Shown here: piece by piece, positions 27,475-35,814 of the stretch
How positions within the stretch are numbered: position 1 is the stretch's first letter
How the letters are laid out: the number at the start of each line of letters is the position of its first letter
From: Actinomadura sp. NBRC 104412
GTDB taxonomy: Bacteria; Actinomycetota; Actinomycetes; Streptosporangiales; Streptosporangiaceae
DNA length: 64,000 bases
Direction: 5' to 3'
Assembly (NCBI RefSeq): GCF_030269515.1
Contig: NZ_BSTM01000016.1
Location: 1 to 64,000 of the forward strand
Position numbers and translations under genes: made by a program
Notes under the pieces: model-generated
Seen by the model: only the letters and a program-made list of their open reading frames with translations
Database searches by the model: none
Told to the model about the DNA's origin: nothing

Positions 27475-27523
27475 GTGCTGCTCCTCCGGTGAGTGTCGTG
27501 GACGGGCCGCGGAGGGCACGGCC

Positions 27524-28513
27524 TCAGCCGCCGATCGCGGACATGGGACGGGCGGGCTGCAGGAAGCTCGGGTCGTCGATGCCGTGCCCGGCCCGCTTGG
27601 CGCGGACCGCGGCCCGCCAGCGCCCGGCCAGGTCGTCGTCGGACGCGCCGGCGCGCATCGCGTCCCGCAGGTTGGACTCCTCGGTGGCGAACAGGCAGTT
27701 GCGCACCTGGCCGTCGGCGGTGAGCCTGACCCGGTCGCAGGCGCCGCAGAACGGGCGGGTCACCGACGCGATCACCCCGACCCGCTCCGGCCCGCCGTCC
27801 ACCAGGAACGTCTCGGCGGGCGCGCTGCCCCGCTCGGCGGCGTCCGCGGGCTTCAAGGTGAACGCCTCGCCCAGCGACGCCAGGATCTCGTCCGCGGTGA
27901 TCATGTCGGCGCGGGTCCAGCCGTGCTGCGCGTCCAGCGGCATCTGCTCGATGAACCGCAGGTGGTAACCGTTCTCCAGGCAGTAGCGCAGCAGCGGCAC
28001 CGCCTCATGGTCGTTGACACCGCGCATCAGCACGGCGTTGACCTTCACCGGGAGCAGCCCCGCGTCACGGGCCGCCGCGAGACCGGCCAGCACATCGGGC
28101 AGCCGGTCCCGGTGCGCGAGCCGTTTGAACACCTCCCTGTCGAGGGTGTCCAGGGAGACGTTGACGCGGTCCAGCCCGGCGCGCGCCAGCGGCTCCGCCA
28201 GCCGGTCCAGCCCGATCCCGTTGGTGGTCAGGGAGATCTGCGGACGTGGACGCAGTTCCGCGGTGCGCCGCACGATGCCGGTGATGCCCCGGCGCAACAA
28301 CGGCTCGCCGCCGGTATAGCGCACCTCGGTGATGCCCAGCCGTTCCACGCCGATCCGCACCAGCCGCACCACCTCGTCGTCGGTGAGCAGCTCGGGCTTG
28401 GGAAGCCAGTCCAGGCCCTCGGGTGGCATGCAGTACGTGCAGCGCAGGTTGCATCGGTCGGTCAGGGAGACGCGCAGGTCCGTCGCGGTACGACCGAAGG
28501 TGTCGACCAGCAA
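27524..28513 (-). CDS. moaA: GTP 3',8-cyclase MoaA
   Basis: A 329-residue radical-SAM enzyme for the first step of molybdopterin synthesis. The N-terminal CxxxCxxC cluster motif is C21-NLR-C25-TY-C28. The C-terminal cluster cysteines lie in CGACDRVRLTADGQVRNC, and the protein ends in the required Gly-Gly (SAIGG). The start appears to be TTG 28513, with AAAGGGG 6-7 bases upstream, matching the family N terminus (VDTFGR). A longer frame to 28585 would have to translate a strong hairpin. Confidence 0.94.
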   Translation of the reverse strand: MLVDTFGRTATDLRVSLTDRCNLRCTYCMPPEGLDWLPKPELLTDDEVVRLVRIGVERLGITEVRYTGGEPLLRRGITGIVRRTAELRPRPQISLTTNGIGLDRLAEPLARAGLDRVNVSLDTLDREVFKRLAHRDRLPDVLAGLAAARDAGLLPVKVNAVLMRGVNDHEAVPLLRYCLENGYHLRFIEQMPLDAQHGWTRADMITADEILASLGEAFTLKPADAAERGSAPAETFLVDGGPERVGVIASVTRPFCGACDRVRLTADGQVRNCLFATEESNLRDAMRAGASDDDLAGRWRAAVRAKRAGHGIDDPSFLQPARPMSAIGG

Positions 28514-28537
28514 GGGCGCCCCTTTCTGGTGGTGCTC

Positions 28538-28562
28538 GGCTCCGGGGGTGGCCCCCGGAGCC
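28538..28562 (-). promoter_or_regulatory. strong leader hairpin upstream of moaA
   Basis: On the moaA strand, GGCTCCGGGGG and CCCCCGGAGCC form a perfect 11-bp stem with a three-base loop, ending 24 bases before the TTG start. Flanking TGGTGG (upstream) and CCACCA (downstream) can extend the base. A structured leader plus a weak TTG start suggests translational control. It does not match the Moco riboswitch consensus as I remember it. Confidence 0.55.
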
Positions 28563-28610
28563 GGCCGCCCGGAAAGCTCCACCATATGCGGTCGCCCCTA
28601 CCCTGGACGA

Positions 28611-29804
28611 TCAACCTTTCACGCAGACGAGCTGCCTGAGGCGCGCGACCACCTCGACCAGGTCGGACTGCGCCGCCATCACGCTCTCCAGGTCCTTGTA
28701 GGCGCCCGGGATCTCGTCGAGGACACCCGCGTCCTTGCGGCACTCCACGCCCGCGGTCTGCTCGCGCAGGTCGTCGACCGTGAAGGACTTGCGCGCCTTG
28801 TTACGGCTCATCCTGCGTCCCGCGCCGTGCGAGGCGGAGTTGAACGCCGACCGGTTGCCCAGCCCGCGCACGATGTAGGTGCCGGTGGCCATCGACCCCG
28901 GGATGATGCCCAGCTCGCCGGCGCCCGCGCGGATCGCGCCCTTGCGGGTCACGAGCAGCTCGACGCCGTCGTAGACCTCCTCCGCCACGTAGTTGTGGTG
29001 GCAGGAGATCGGGTCGTCCCACTTGCTCAGCCGTGCACCGAAATACTTCGTCATGACGTCCTGCGCCAGCGCGAGCATGACCGCGCGATTGCGGCGCGCG
29101 TACTCCTGCGCCCAGAAAAGGTCGCGGCGGTATTCGTCCATCTTTCGGGTGCCGGTGAGGAAGACCGCCAGGTCCTTGTCGGGCAGGTCCTGGTTGTGCG
29201 GCAGCCTGCGCGCGGCCTCGACGTGGATCTCGGCGAGCTCCTTGCCGATGTTGCGCGAGCCGGAATGCAGGACCAGCCAGATCGCGCCCTCGTCGTCGGC
29301 GCACACCTCCAGGAAGTGGTTGCCGGAGCCGAGCGTGCCGAGCTGGCCGCGGGCCTTGCCGAGCCGGTTGCGCACCGCCGGGTGCAGGTCGTCGAACGCC
29401 TTCCAGAACGCGTACCAGCCGCGCTCCTTCAGCGCGCGCAGTCCCGCCGGGTCGACCGGCTGCGTGTGGGACGCGCGGCCGACGGGGATCGCCCGCTCCA
29501 GGCGTCCGCGCAGATGGGCCAGGTCGTCGGGCATGTCCTCGACGGTGAGCGAGGACCGCACCGCGGTCATGCCGCAGCCGATGTCCACGCCGACGGCGGC
29601 CGGGGACACCGCGTCGCGCATCGCGATCACCGAGCCGACGGTGGCGCCCTTGCCGTAGTGCACGTCGGGCATCACCGCGAGGCCCTCCACCCACGGCAGG
29701 TCGGACACGTTGCGCAGCTGCTCGAGCGCGACGTCCTCGACGGTGTCCGGGTCGGTCCACATCCGGATGGGGACGCGGCCGCCCTTGAGCGTCTGGTACG
29801 GCAC
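28611..29804 (-). CDS. rtcB: RtcB family RNA-splicing ligase
   Basis: A 397-residue GTP/Mn-dependent RNA ligase joining 3'-phosphate (or 2',3'-cyclic phosphate) and 5'-OH ends. Motifs seen are MPDVHYGKGATVGS, VGVDIGCGM (metal ligands), GSGNHFLE and SHGAGRRMSRNKAR with the guanylylated His. GTG 29804 is set by GAGGAG at 6-base spacing; longer in-frame starts up to 29882 precede this site. It is a stand-alone gene without RtcA or archease neighbours, downstream of selB on the same strand. Confidence 0.92.
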   Translation of the reverse strand: MPYQTLKGGRVPIRMWTDPDTVEDVALEQLRNVSDLPWVEGLAVMPDVHYGKGATVGSVIAMRDAVSPAAVGVDIGCGMTAVRSSLTVEDMPDDLAHLRGRLERAIPVGRASHTQPVDPAGLRALKERGWYAFWKAFDDLHPAVRNRLGKARGQLGTLGSGNHFLEVCADDEGAIWLVLHSGSRNIGKELAEIHVEAARRLPHNQDLPDKDLAVFLTGTRKMDEYRRDLFWAQEYARRNRAVMLALAQDVMTKYFGARLSKWDDPISCHHNYVAEEVYDGVELLVTRKGAIRAGAGELGIIPGSMATGTYIVRGLGNRSAFNSASHGAGRRMSRNKARKSFTVDDLREQTAGVECRKDAGVLDEIPGAYKDLESVMAAQSDLVEVVARLRQLVCVKG

Positions 29805-29919
29805 CACTTGCTCCTCTCCATCACGGAAGTGCATTATGGAAGTGCGTTCCGAACCGTGCTCTATGACGCCAGATAAGGGCACCCGGGTTCAATTTGTTTT
29901 TTGCGAAAACGCCGGCTCA

Positions 29920-31308
29920 TCACGGCGGAACGGGGCCGTACACGCGCCCGTCCTGGACGCGCATCGGCGGCCGGGCGAGGGCGACCACGAGACGGCGGCT
30001 GGGCAGTCCGAGCCTCAGCCGCGCCGCTTCGAGGGAGAGGCCGGGCGCGAGCGGGTTGGCGGCGCAGTGCCTGGCCAGTTCCGCGGACAACCGGCCGCGC
30101 AGCTCGTCCCAGCGGCCGGGATCGGCGATCCACTCGTCGTCGATCTCCACGGCGGACGGCGGTTCGGCACACCCCATCACCGCCAGCTCGGCGCGGCGCA
30201 GCACGCCGTGGCGGCGCAGGATCCGCGCCCCGTCGGGACGGTCGGGCCAGGACGCCAGCTCGCGGGCGCGGGCCGCACCCGCGTCGCGCCGGACGAGCGT
30301 GGGCGGGCGGACGTCCAGCACCGTCACGCCCGCGACGGCCCGCCGCGCGGGATCGCGCAGCAGGGCGGCGTCGCCGAGGTGCAGCGGAAGGCGCGTGTTG
30401 AGGGTCAGCCGGGCGGTGTCGGGCCCGAGGGGGCGCAGCCGTACCGGGACGGCCGCGGACCCGATGTGCAGGGTCATCTGCCGTGCCAGCCTCCCGGACG
30501 CCTCGCCGAAGCGGGTGCGCACGTCCACCGAGGCGGTGTGCGTCCACCGGCCGGGGCTCACCAGCGCCATGCCGCGCGAGAACCGGCCGCGCGGGACACC
30601 GCGCACCTCCAGCGAGACGCGGGCGACGCCGCTCACCCGCTCGACGCCCTCCCGCGCCACCTCGGCGCCGTGGACCCGCACCCTGTGCCCGGACGGCGTG
30701 AGGACCAGCTCGTCGCCGACCGCCACGGTCCCGGCGGCGAGCGTCCCGGTGACGACCGTGCCCGCGCCGCCCGCGCCGGCGTCGTCGATCCACAGCCGCA
30801 CCGGCGCGCCCGGGTCGGGGACGGGCAGCCGTGCGACGAGCCGGTCGAGCGCCGCGGTGAGCGCGTCCAGCCCGTCACCGGTCTTGGCGCTGACGGTCAC
30901 CGCCTCGATGCCGCGCAGCCCCGACTTGGCCACGCGCTCACGGGCCTGGCGCAGCGCCAGCGTCGGGTCGGCCAGGTCGGACCGGGTCACCGCCAGCACG
31001 CCGTGCCGCACGCCGAGCCCGTCGATCGCCGCCAGGTGCTCCTCGGTCTGCGCCATCCACCCTTCGTCGGCGGCCACGGCCAGCAGCACCGCGGGCACGG
31101 GCCCGACCCCGGCCAGCATCGTGGGGACGAACCGCTCGTGCCCGGGGACGTCCACCAGGGCCAGCCGCTCGCCGGACGGCAGCGCGGCCCAGGCGACGTC
31201 GAGGTCGAGGCTGCGCCCCGGCGGGCCGCCCGGCCCGGCGCCGGCGAGCGCGCGCACGAGACTGGACTTTCCATGATCCACATGGCCGGCGGTGGCGACG
31301 ACCTGCAT
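29920..31308 (-). CDS. selB: selenocysteine-specific elongation factor SelB, short form
   Basis: A 462-residue GTPase with G1 AGHVDHGKSS, G3 DVPGHERF, G4 VTRSDLA (Arg in place of the usual Lys) and G5 SAKTG, followed by EF-Tu-like beta-barrel domains and the start of the winged-helix region (RHGVLRRAELAVMG... and LSLEAARLRLGLPSRR). Usual bacterial SelB is about 580-640 residues; this one stops after about two winged helices, so the SECIS-binding C-terminal pair appears missing. The stop is a tandem TGATGA, and the 115 bases beyond to rtcB contain no missing domain. ATG 31308 follows GGAAGGG. No selA, selD or tRNA-Sec is visible in the window. Confidence 0.85.
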   Translation of the reverse strand: MQVVATAGHVDHGKSSLVRALAGAGPGGPPGRSLDLDVAWAALPSGERLALVDVPGHERFVPTMLAGVGPVPAVLLAVAADEGWMAQTEEHLAAIDGLGVRHGVLAVTRSDLADPTLALRQARERVAKSGLRGIEAVTVSAKTGDGLDALTAALDRLVARLPVPDPGAPVRLWIDDAGAGGAGTVVTGTLAAGTVAVGDELVLTPSGHRVRVHGAEVAREGVERVSGVARVSLEVRGVPRGRFSRGMALVSPGRWTHTASVDVRTRFGEASGRLARQMTLHIGSAAVPVRLRPLGPDTARLTLNTRLPLHLGDAALLRDPARRAVAGVTVLDVRPPTLVRRDAGAARARELASWPDRPDGARILRRHGVLRRAELAVMGCAEPPSAVEIDDEWIADPGRWDELRGRLSAELARHCAANPLAPGLSLEAARLRLGLPSRRLVVALARPPMRVQDGRVYGPVPP

Positions 31309-31480
31309 CAGTTCCCTTCCCGGCAGCCCAGGACGACGGCGCGGCGACCGGTCCGGGAGCCGGGCCGCCCGTCACGCACAACCCTAGAGAGCCCGGGCCC
31401 GGCCGCGAAAGGCGATCGCGGAGGTGAGACCTCCGTCTCTCCCGGCGCTCCCGCGTCGCGGCCGGGACCCCCGGGCAAGT

Positions 31481-31499
31481 TACTTAACTAAACGAAGTA
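31481..31499 (+). promoter_or_regulatory. AT-rich operator-like palindrome before the MFS gene
   Basis: TACTT at 31481-31485 and AAGTA at 31495-31499 form 5-base arms around a nine-base centre, in a short AT-rich island (TTAACTAAACGAAG) that contrasts with its GC-rich surroundings. It is a plausible TetR/MarR site and promoter for the transporter; no adjacent regulator is seen. The rest of 31309-31564 holds no supported gene. Confidence 0.4.
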
Positions 31500-31564
31500 T
31501 TAGAATCTGGGCCGTCGCCGCGAGCCGTTCGCCGATTCCCGCCCCCCGCGGTTCAGGAGGTCAC

Positions 31565-33013
31565 GTGTCCGCCGGCCTTGGACGTCCGGTGTCCGCCGCA
31601 GCGGCACCCGCCCGGCCCCTCCCGGCGGCCCGCCCCGCGGGCGCCGCGCTCACGCTGGTGGCGCTGTCCACGGCGGGCCTCGTGGTCTCGGTGCAGCAGA
31701 CCATGGTGATCCCGCTGCTGCCCGGCCTCATGACCTCCTTCGACGCGAGCGTGACGGCGGTGACCTGGGTGTTCACCGCGTCCCTCCTGGCCGGCGCGGT
31801 GGCGACCCCGCTGCTCACCCGGTTCGGCGACATGTACGGCAAGAAGCGGATGATCCTGCTGGCGATCGGCACGCTGGTGGCCGGGTCGGCGATGTGCGCG
31901 CTGTCGGACTCGCTGGCGCTGCTCATCGCCGGGCGCGCGCTGCAGGGCGTGTCGGTGTCGCTGATCCCGCTGGCCATCGGGACGATCAGGGACGCCTTCC
32001 CCGCCGACCGGATCACCACCGCGATCGGCGTGGTCAGCGCGACCATGGGCGTGGGCGGCGCCGCCGGCATGCTGGTGACCGGCCTGATCGCCGCCCGCAC
32101 CACCAGCCACGCCCCGGTGTTCTGGATCGCCGGGGGGCTGGCCGCGGCGGGCATGGTCCTCATCGCGCTGTGCGCGCCCGAGGTGGGCGAGCGCGCGGGC
32201 GGCCGTCCCGACCTGCCCGGCGCCGCGCTCATGGCCTGCTGGCTGGTGTGCCTGCTGCTGGCGATCAGCCAGGGCAACACCTGGGGCTGGGGCTCGCCCG
32301 CGGTGATCGGCCTGTTCGCCGGCGCCGCCGTGCTGTGCGCGGCCTGGGTGTGGCTGGAGATGCGGGTGCGCGAGCCGCTGGTGCGGCTGGCCCTGCTCAC
32401 CGGGCGGCGGTCGCTGTCGGCGAACCTGGCCTCGCTGCTGCTCGGCTTCGCGCTGTTCGCGATGTTCACGCTCATCGCCGGGTTCATCCAGACCCCGCGC
32501 GAGCGGTTCGGGTACGGGCTGAGCGGGTCCGTCCTGGACGTGGGCCTGTACATGCTGCCCAGCACCGTGACGATGCTCGGGTTCTCCGTGGTGGCGGGAC
32601 GGATCTCGGCACGGATCGGCCCCGCGTTCACGCTGGCGATCGGGTCGGGTTTCGTGGCGGTGAGCTACATGTGGCTCGCGGTGTCGCACGCCCACGTGTC
32701 CGACATCCTGGCGTTCAGCGCGATCCAGGGCATCGGCTTCGGCATCGCCTACGCGGCTCTGGGAACGCTGGCCGTGCAGCACGTCCCGATGGGCGAGAGC
32801 GGCATCGCCAGCGGCATCAACTCGCTGGTGCGCACCGCGGGCGGAAGCGTCGCGGGCGCCGTCACCTCGGCCGTGCTGGCGGGCCTGACCATCGCGGGGA
32901 CCTCGACCCCGACCCTGCACGCCTACGTCGTGTGCTTTTGGATCGGAACGGGCGGCGCGGTGCTGGCCGCGCTGGTCGCGCTCACGCACGGCCTGCGGCA
33001 CGGGCACACGTGA
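31565..33013 (+). CDS. MFS transporter (DHA2-like)
   Basis: A 482-residue multi-pass transporter. After a short Ala/Pro N terminus come the first helix with VVSVQQTMVIPLLPGL and motif A-like LTRFGDMYGKKRMIL, then about 13-14 hydrophobic segments. It belongs to the DHA2 family of drug:H+ antiporters; the substrate is unknown. GTG 31565 is supported by AGGAGGT immediately upstream; a longer frame from 31424 would translate the AT-rich promoter. It stands alone, divergent from selB. Confidence 0.87.
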   Translation: MSAGLGRPVSAAAAPARPLPAARPAGAALTLVALSTAGLVVSVQQTMVIPLLPGLMTSFDASVTAVTWVFTASLLAGAVATPLLTRFGDMYGKKRMILLAIGTLVAGSAMCALSDSLALLIAGRALQGVSVSLIPLAIGTIRDAFPADRITTAIGVVSATMGVGGAAGMLVTGLIAARTTSHAPVFWIAGGLAAAGMVLIALCAPEVGERAGGRPDLPGAALMACWLVCLLLAISQGNTWGWGSPAVIGLFAGAAVLCAAWVWLEMRVREPLVRLALLTGRRSLSANLASLLLGFALFAMFTLIAGFIQTPRERFGYGLSGSVLDVGLYMLPSTVTMLGFSVVAGRISARIGPAFTLAIGSGFVAVSYMWLAVSHAHVSDILAFSAIQGIGFGIAYAALGTLAVQHVPMGESGIASGINSLVRTAGGSVAGAVTSAVLAGLTIAGTSTPTLHAYVVCFWIGTGGAVLAALVALTHGLRHGHT

Positions 33014-33087
33014 GGCGTCCCGAACCGACAAGCCACGCCGGGGGCACTTGACGAACCGGGCCTCCGCCATGCCCTATAGGGATGCGC

Positions 33088-33106
33088 CCCGAATAGGGTA
33101 TTGGGG
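33088..33106 (+). promoter_or_regulatory. palindrome upstream of the acyl-CoA synthetase
   Basis: CCCGAATA-ggg-TATTGGGG pairs at 7 of 8 positions per arm and sits 27 bases before the ATG. A second perfect palindrome, CCCTATAGGG, lies at 33072-33081. Both are candidate operators for propionate/acetate control; the regulator is not identified. Confidence 0.5.
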
Positions 33107-33133
33107 CAGCGAACCCGCCCCTCGGAGGAAGCC

Positions 33134-35014
33134 ATGGGCGCCTATGCCGCCGCATACGAACGCAGCATCGCCGATCCGACTCGCTTCTGGGGGCTCGCCG
33201 CCCGAGACGTGCGCTGGCTGGTCCCGCCGGACCGCGTCCTGGACGACGGGGCGCCGCCGTTCTACCGCTGGTTCACCGGCGGGGAGCTGAACACCTGCGA
33301 CAACGCGCTCGACCGCCATGTGGAGGAGGGGCGCGGCGAGCAGCCCGCCCTCATCTACGACAGCCCCGTCACCGGCACCGTCCGCACCTACTCCTACCGG
33401 GAGCTGACCGAGCTGGTGGCGCGGTTCGCCGGGGCGCTGCGCGACCTCGGCGTGGACCGGGGCGACCGCGTCGTCATCTACCTGCCGATGATCCCCGAGG
33501 CGGTCATCGCGATGCTGGCGTGCGCGCGGCTCGGCGCCGTCCACTCGGTGGTGTTCGGCGGCTTCGCGGCCAACGAGCTGGCGGTGCGGATCGACGACGC
33601 GCGGCCCAAGGTCGTGGTGTCGGCGTCCTGCGGCATCGAGGGCTCACGGATCGTCCCGTACAAGCCGCTGCTGGACCAGGCGCTGGAGCTGGCCTCGCAC
33701 AAGGTGGACCGCTGCGTGATCCGGCAGCGCCCGCAACTGCACGCCGACCTGGTGCGCCCGCGCGACACCGACTGGGACGAGGCGGTCGCGGGCGCGGAAC
33801 CGGCCGAGTGCGTGCCGGTGGCGGCGACCGACCCGCTCTACATCCTCTACACATCGGGGACCACGGGACGTCCCAAGGGCGTGGTGCGCGACAACGGCGG
33901 GCACGCGGTGGCGCTGCGCTGGTCGATGGAGAACGTCTACGGCGTCGGTCCCGGCGACGTCTTCTGGGCCGCCTCGGACGTGGGCTGGGTCGTCGGGCAC
34001 TCCTACATCGTGTACGGCCCGCTGCTCACCGGCTGCACCACCGTCCTGTACGAGGGCAAGCCGGTCGGCACTCCCGACGCGGGCGCGTTCTGGCGGGTGG
34101 CGGCGCAGCACCGGGTGAAGGCGCTGTTCACCGCGCCCACCGCGATCCGCGCCATCAAGAAGGAGGACCCGGAGGGCGCGCTGCTCGCCGGGCACGACCT
34201 GTCGTCGATGGACACGCTGTTCCTGGCCGGGGAGCGCACCGACCCCGACACCTACCACTGGGCGACACGGGTGCTGGGCAAGCCGGTCGTGGACCACTGG
34301 TGGCAGACCGAGAGCGGCTGGCCGATCGTGGCGAACCCCCGCGGGCTGGAGCCCATGGAGATCAAGCCGGGGTCGCCCTCGGTGCCCGTCCCCGGCTACG
34401 ACGTGCGGGTGCTGGGCCCGGACGGCGCGCCGGTGCCGCCGGGCACCGACGGCGACATCGTGCTGCGGCTGCCGCTGCCGCCCGGCAACCTGTCGACGCT
34501 GTGGCAGGACGACGAGCGGTTCGTGGAGTCCTACCTCACCCGCCATCCCGGCCACTACCTGACCGGGGACGGCGGGCGCATCGACGAGGACGGCTACGTC
34601 TGGGTGATGGGACGCACCGACGACGTCATCAACGTGGCCGGGCACCGGCTGTCCACCGGGACGATGGAGGAGGTCATCGCGGCGCACCCGGCCGTGGCCG
34701 AGTGCGCGGTGATCGGGGTGGCCGACGAGCTCAAGGGGCAGGTGCCGCGCGGGTTCGTGGTGCTGAAGAGCGGCGTGGACACCGACCCCGCGGCGCTCCG
34801 GGACGAGCTGGTGGCGATGGTGCGCGGGCAGATCGGGCCGGTCGCGGCGTTCAAGGAGGTCGCGGTGGTCCCGGCGCTGCCCAAGACCCGTTCGGGGAAG
34901 ATCCTGCGCGGGGTGATGCGGGGCATCGCCGACGGCCGGGACGTGCCGGTGCCGTCGACGATCGAGGACCCCTCCGTCCTGGACGACCTGCGCCCGATCC
35001 TGCGGTCCGGGTGA
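33134..35014 (+). CDS. prpE: propionyl-CoA/acetyl-CoA synthetase
   Basis: A 626-residue ANL-superfamily ligase activating a short fatty acid to acyl-CoA with ATP. Visible are the AMP-binding P-loop LYTSGTTGRPKGVV (about 236-249), FWAASDVGWVVGHSY, WWQTESGWP, and the C-terminal catalytic Lys region KTRSGKILRG. The N-terminal YERSIADPTRFWG and RWFTGGELNTCDNALDRHVEEGRG are typical of PrpE rather than classical Acs. ATG 33134 follows GGAGGAAGCC. Propionyl-CoA formation would complement the acyl-CoA genes elsewhere in the window. Confidence 0.88.
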   Translation: MGAYAAAYERSIADPTRFWGLAARDVRWLVPPDRVLDDGAPPFYRWFTGGELNTCDNALDRHVEEGRGEQPALIYDSPVTGTVRTYSYRELTELVARFAGALRDLGVDRGDRVVIYLPMIPEAVIAMLACARLGAVHSVVFGGFAANELAVRIDDARPKVVVSASCGIEGSRIVPYKPLLDQALELASHKVDRCVIRQRPQLHADLVRPRDTDWDEAVAGAEPAECVPVAATDPLYILYTSGTTGRPKGVVRDNGGHAVALRWSMENVYGVGPGDVFWAASDVGWVVGHSYIVYGPLLTGCTTVLYEGKPVGTPDAGAFWRVAAQHRVKALFTAPTAIRAIKKEDPEGALLAGHDLSSMDTLFLAGERTDPDTYHWATRVLGKPVVDHWWQTESGWPIVANPRGLEPMEIKPGSPSVPVPGYDVRVLGPDGAPVPPGTDGDIVLRLPLPPGNLSTLWQDDERFVESYLTRHPGHYLTGDGGRIDEDGYVWVMGRTDDVINVAGHRLSTGTMEEVIAAHPAVAECAVIGVADELKGQVPRGFVVLKSGVDTDPAALRDELVAMVRGQIGPVAAFKEVAVVPALPKTRSGKILRGVMRGIADGRDVPVPSTIEDPSVLDDLRPILRSG

Positions 35015-35032
35015 CCCGGGCGCACCGCGCCG

Positions 35033-35074
35033 GCGGGCATGGGCGCCGCGCCAGCGGGCATGGGCGCCGCGCCC
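35033..35074. repeat. 21-bp tandem duplication
   Basis: Two adjacent 21-base copies (35033-35053 and 35054-35074), rich in GGGCGCC palindromes, differing at the last base. They lie between the prpE stop and the converging GlsB-like gene and could help termination by forming stems. Confidence 0.75.
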
Positions 35075-35092
35075 GCGAGCGGGGCGCCCGCG

Positions 35093-35377
35093 CTAGCGCC
35101 GGGCGTCCGTTCCGGCCCTCCGTTTCGGCCACAGCGCGGCCAGCACCGCGACGATGATCACGGCCGCGGCGATCTGGAACAGCGTCTCCCAGAAGTTCCA
35201 GCCCCGGGTCTCCAGGTCGAAGGCGTTGGCCAGCGCGGTGCCCACGAAGGCCGCGACGATGCCGGCCACGACCGTCAGCCAGACCGGCAGGTCCTGCTTG
35301 CCCGGCACGATCAGCCGGCCCAGCGAGCCGATGATCGCACCGAAGATGATCGCGGTGATGATCCCCCCGATGGTCAT
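35093..35377 (-). CDS. GlsB/YeaQ/YmgE family membrane protein
   Basis: A 94-residue transglycosylase-associated (PF04226) stress protein with three membrane segments: GGIITAIIFGAIIGSLGRLIVPG, LPVWLTVVAGIVAAFVGTALANAF and LFQIAAAVIIVAVLAAL, the last followed by a basic tail. ATG 35377 follows AGGAGGG. Members are small inner-membrane proteins induced in stress; the mechanism is unknown. Confidence 0.9.
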   Translation of the reverse strand: MTIGGIITAIIFGAIIGSLGRLIVPGKQDLPVWLTVVAGIVAAFVGTALANAFDLETRGWNFWETLFQIAAAVIIVAVLAALWPKRRAGTDARR

Positions 35378-35573
35378 GTGCGCTTCCCTCCTAGGGTGAT
35401 GCGTCACCGCATGGATACCCAGAGTGGACATGTACCACACGACCAGCACAATCACTGGCAATTCCGGCGTGACCCCGTGGCCGACCGGAAGCAGGAGCGG
35501 CTCTACGCCTCCTGGGGCGGCCGGCGCCCGCGGGTCCCGGTTCGGACCGGCGTCCGCCGGGAATGGCCCGGTC

Positions 35574-35756
35574 ATGAGGCGCCGCAAGGTCGTGTACGGG
35601 ATCATGATGGGCGTCTGCCTGACACTGTTCGTGCTGGCCTGGACGGTGGTGTGGCGGTTCTCGGTGACGGCCGCCCTCGCCATGTCGGTGGTCGCGATGA
35701 TCATTCCGCCGTTCGCCGTGATCGTGGCCAACTGGAACGTCGAGCGCCACGACTGA
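35574..35756 (+). CDS. small two-helix membrane protein
   Basis: A 60-residue protein from ATG 35574: a basic start (MRRRKVVYG), two membrane helices (VVYGIMMGVCLTLFVLAWTVVW and AALAMSVVAMIIPPFAVIVA) and an NVERHD tail. It is reminiscent of short DUF3099-type proteins. The frame is open upstream to 35424, but that part is Gly/Pro/Ser-rich and unlike a membrane-protein head. The 5' boundary is uncertain. It lies 58 bases before fdhD. Confidence 0.65.
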   Translation: MRRRKVVYGIMMGVCLTLFVLAWTVVWRFSVTAALAMSVVAMIIPPFAVIVANWNVERHD

Positions 35757-35814
35757 AGGCGACACGGGCGAAGGGAACACGACTGAGAGCGGCCCGCGTG
35801 GGTAGCGTCGCCGT

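Noticed and set aside
29861..29919. Selenocysteine read-through at the selB TGA
   Set aside because: The stop is doubled (TGATGA), and the sequence beyond has no winged-helix likeness before the next stop.
35424..35573. N-terminal extension of the small membrane protein
   Set aside because: Gly/Ser/Pro-rich translation with no membrane-protein character; ATG 35574 begins the basic-hydrophobic core.
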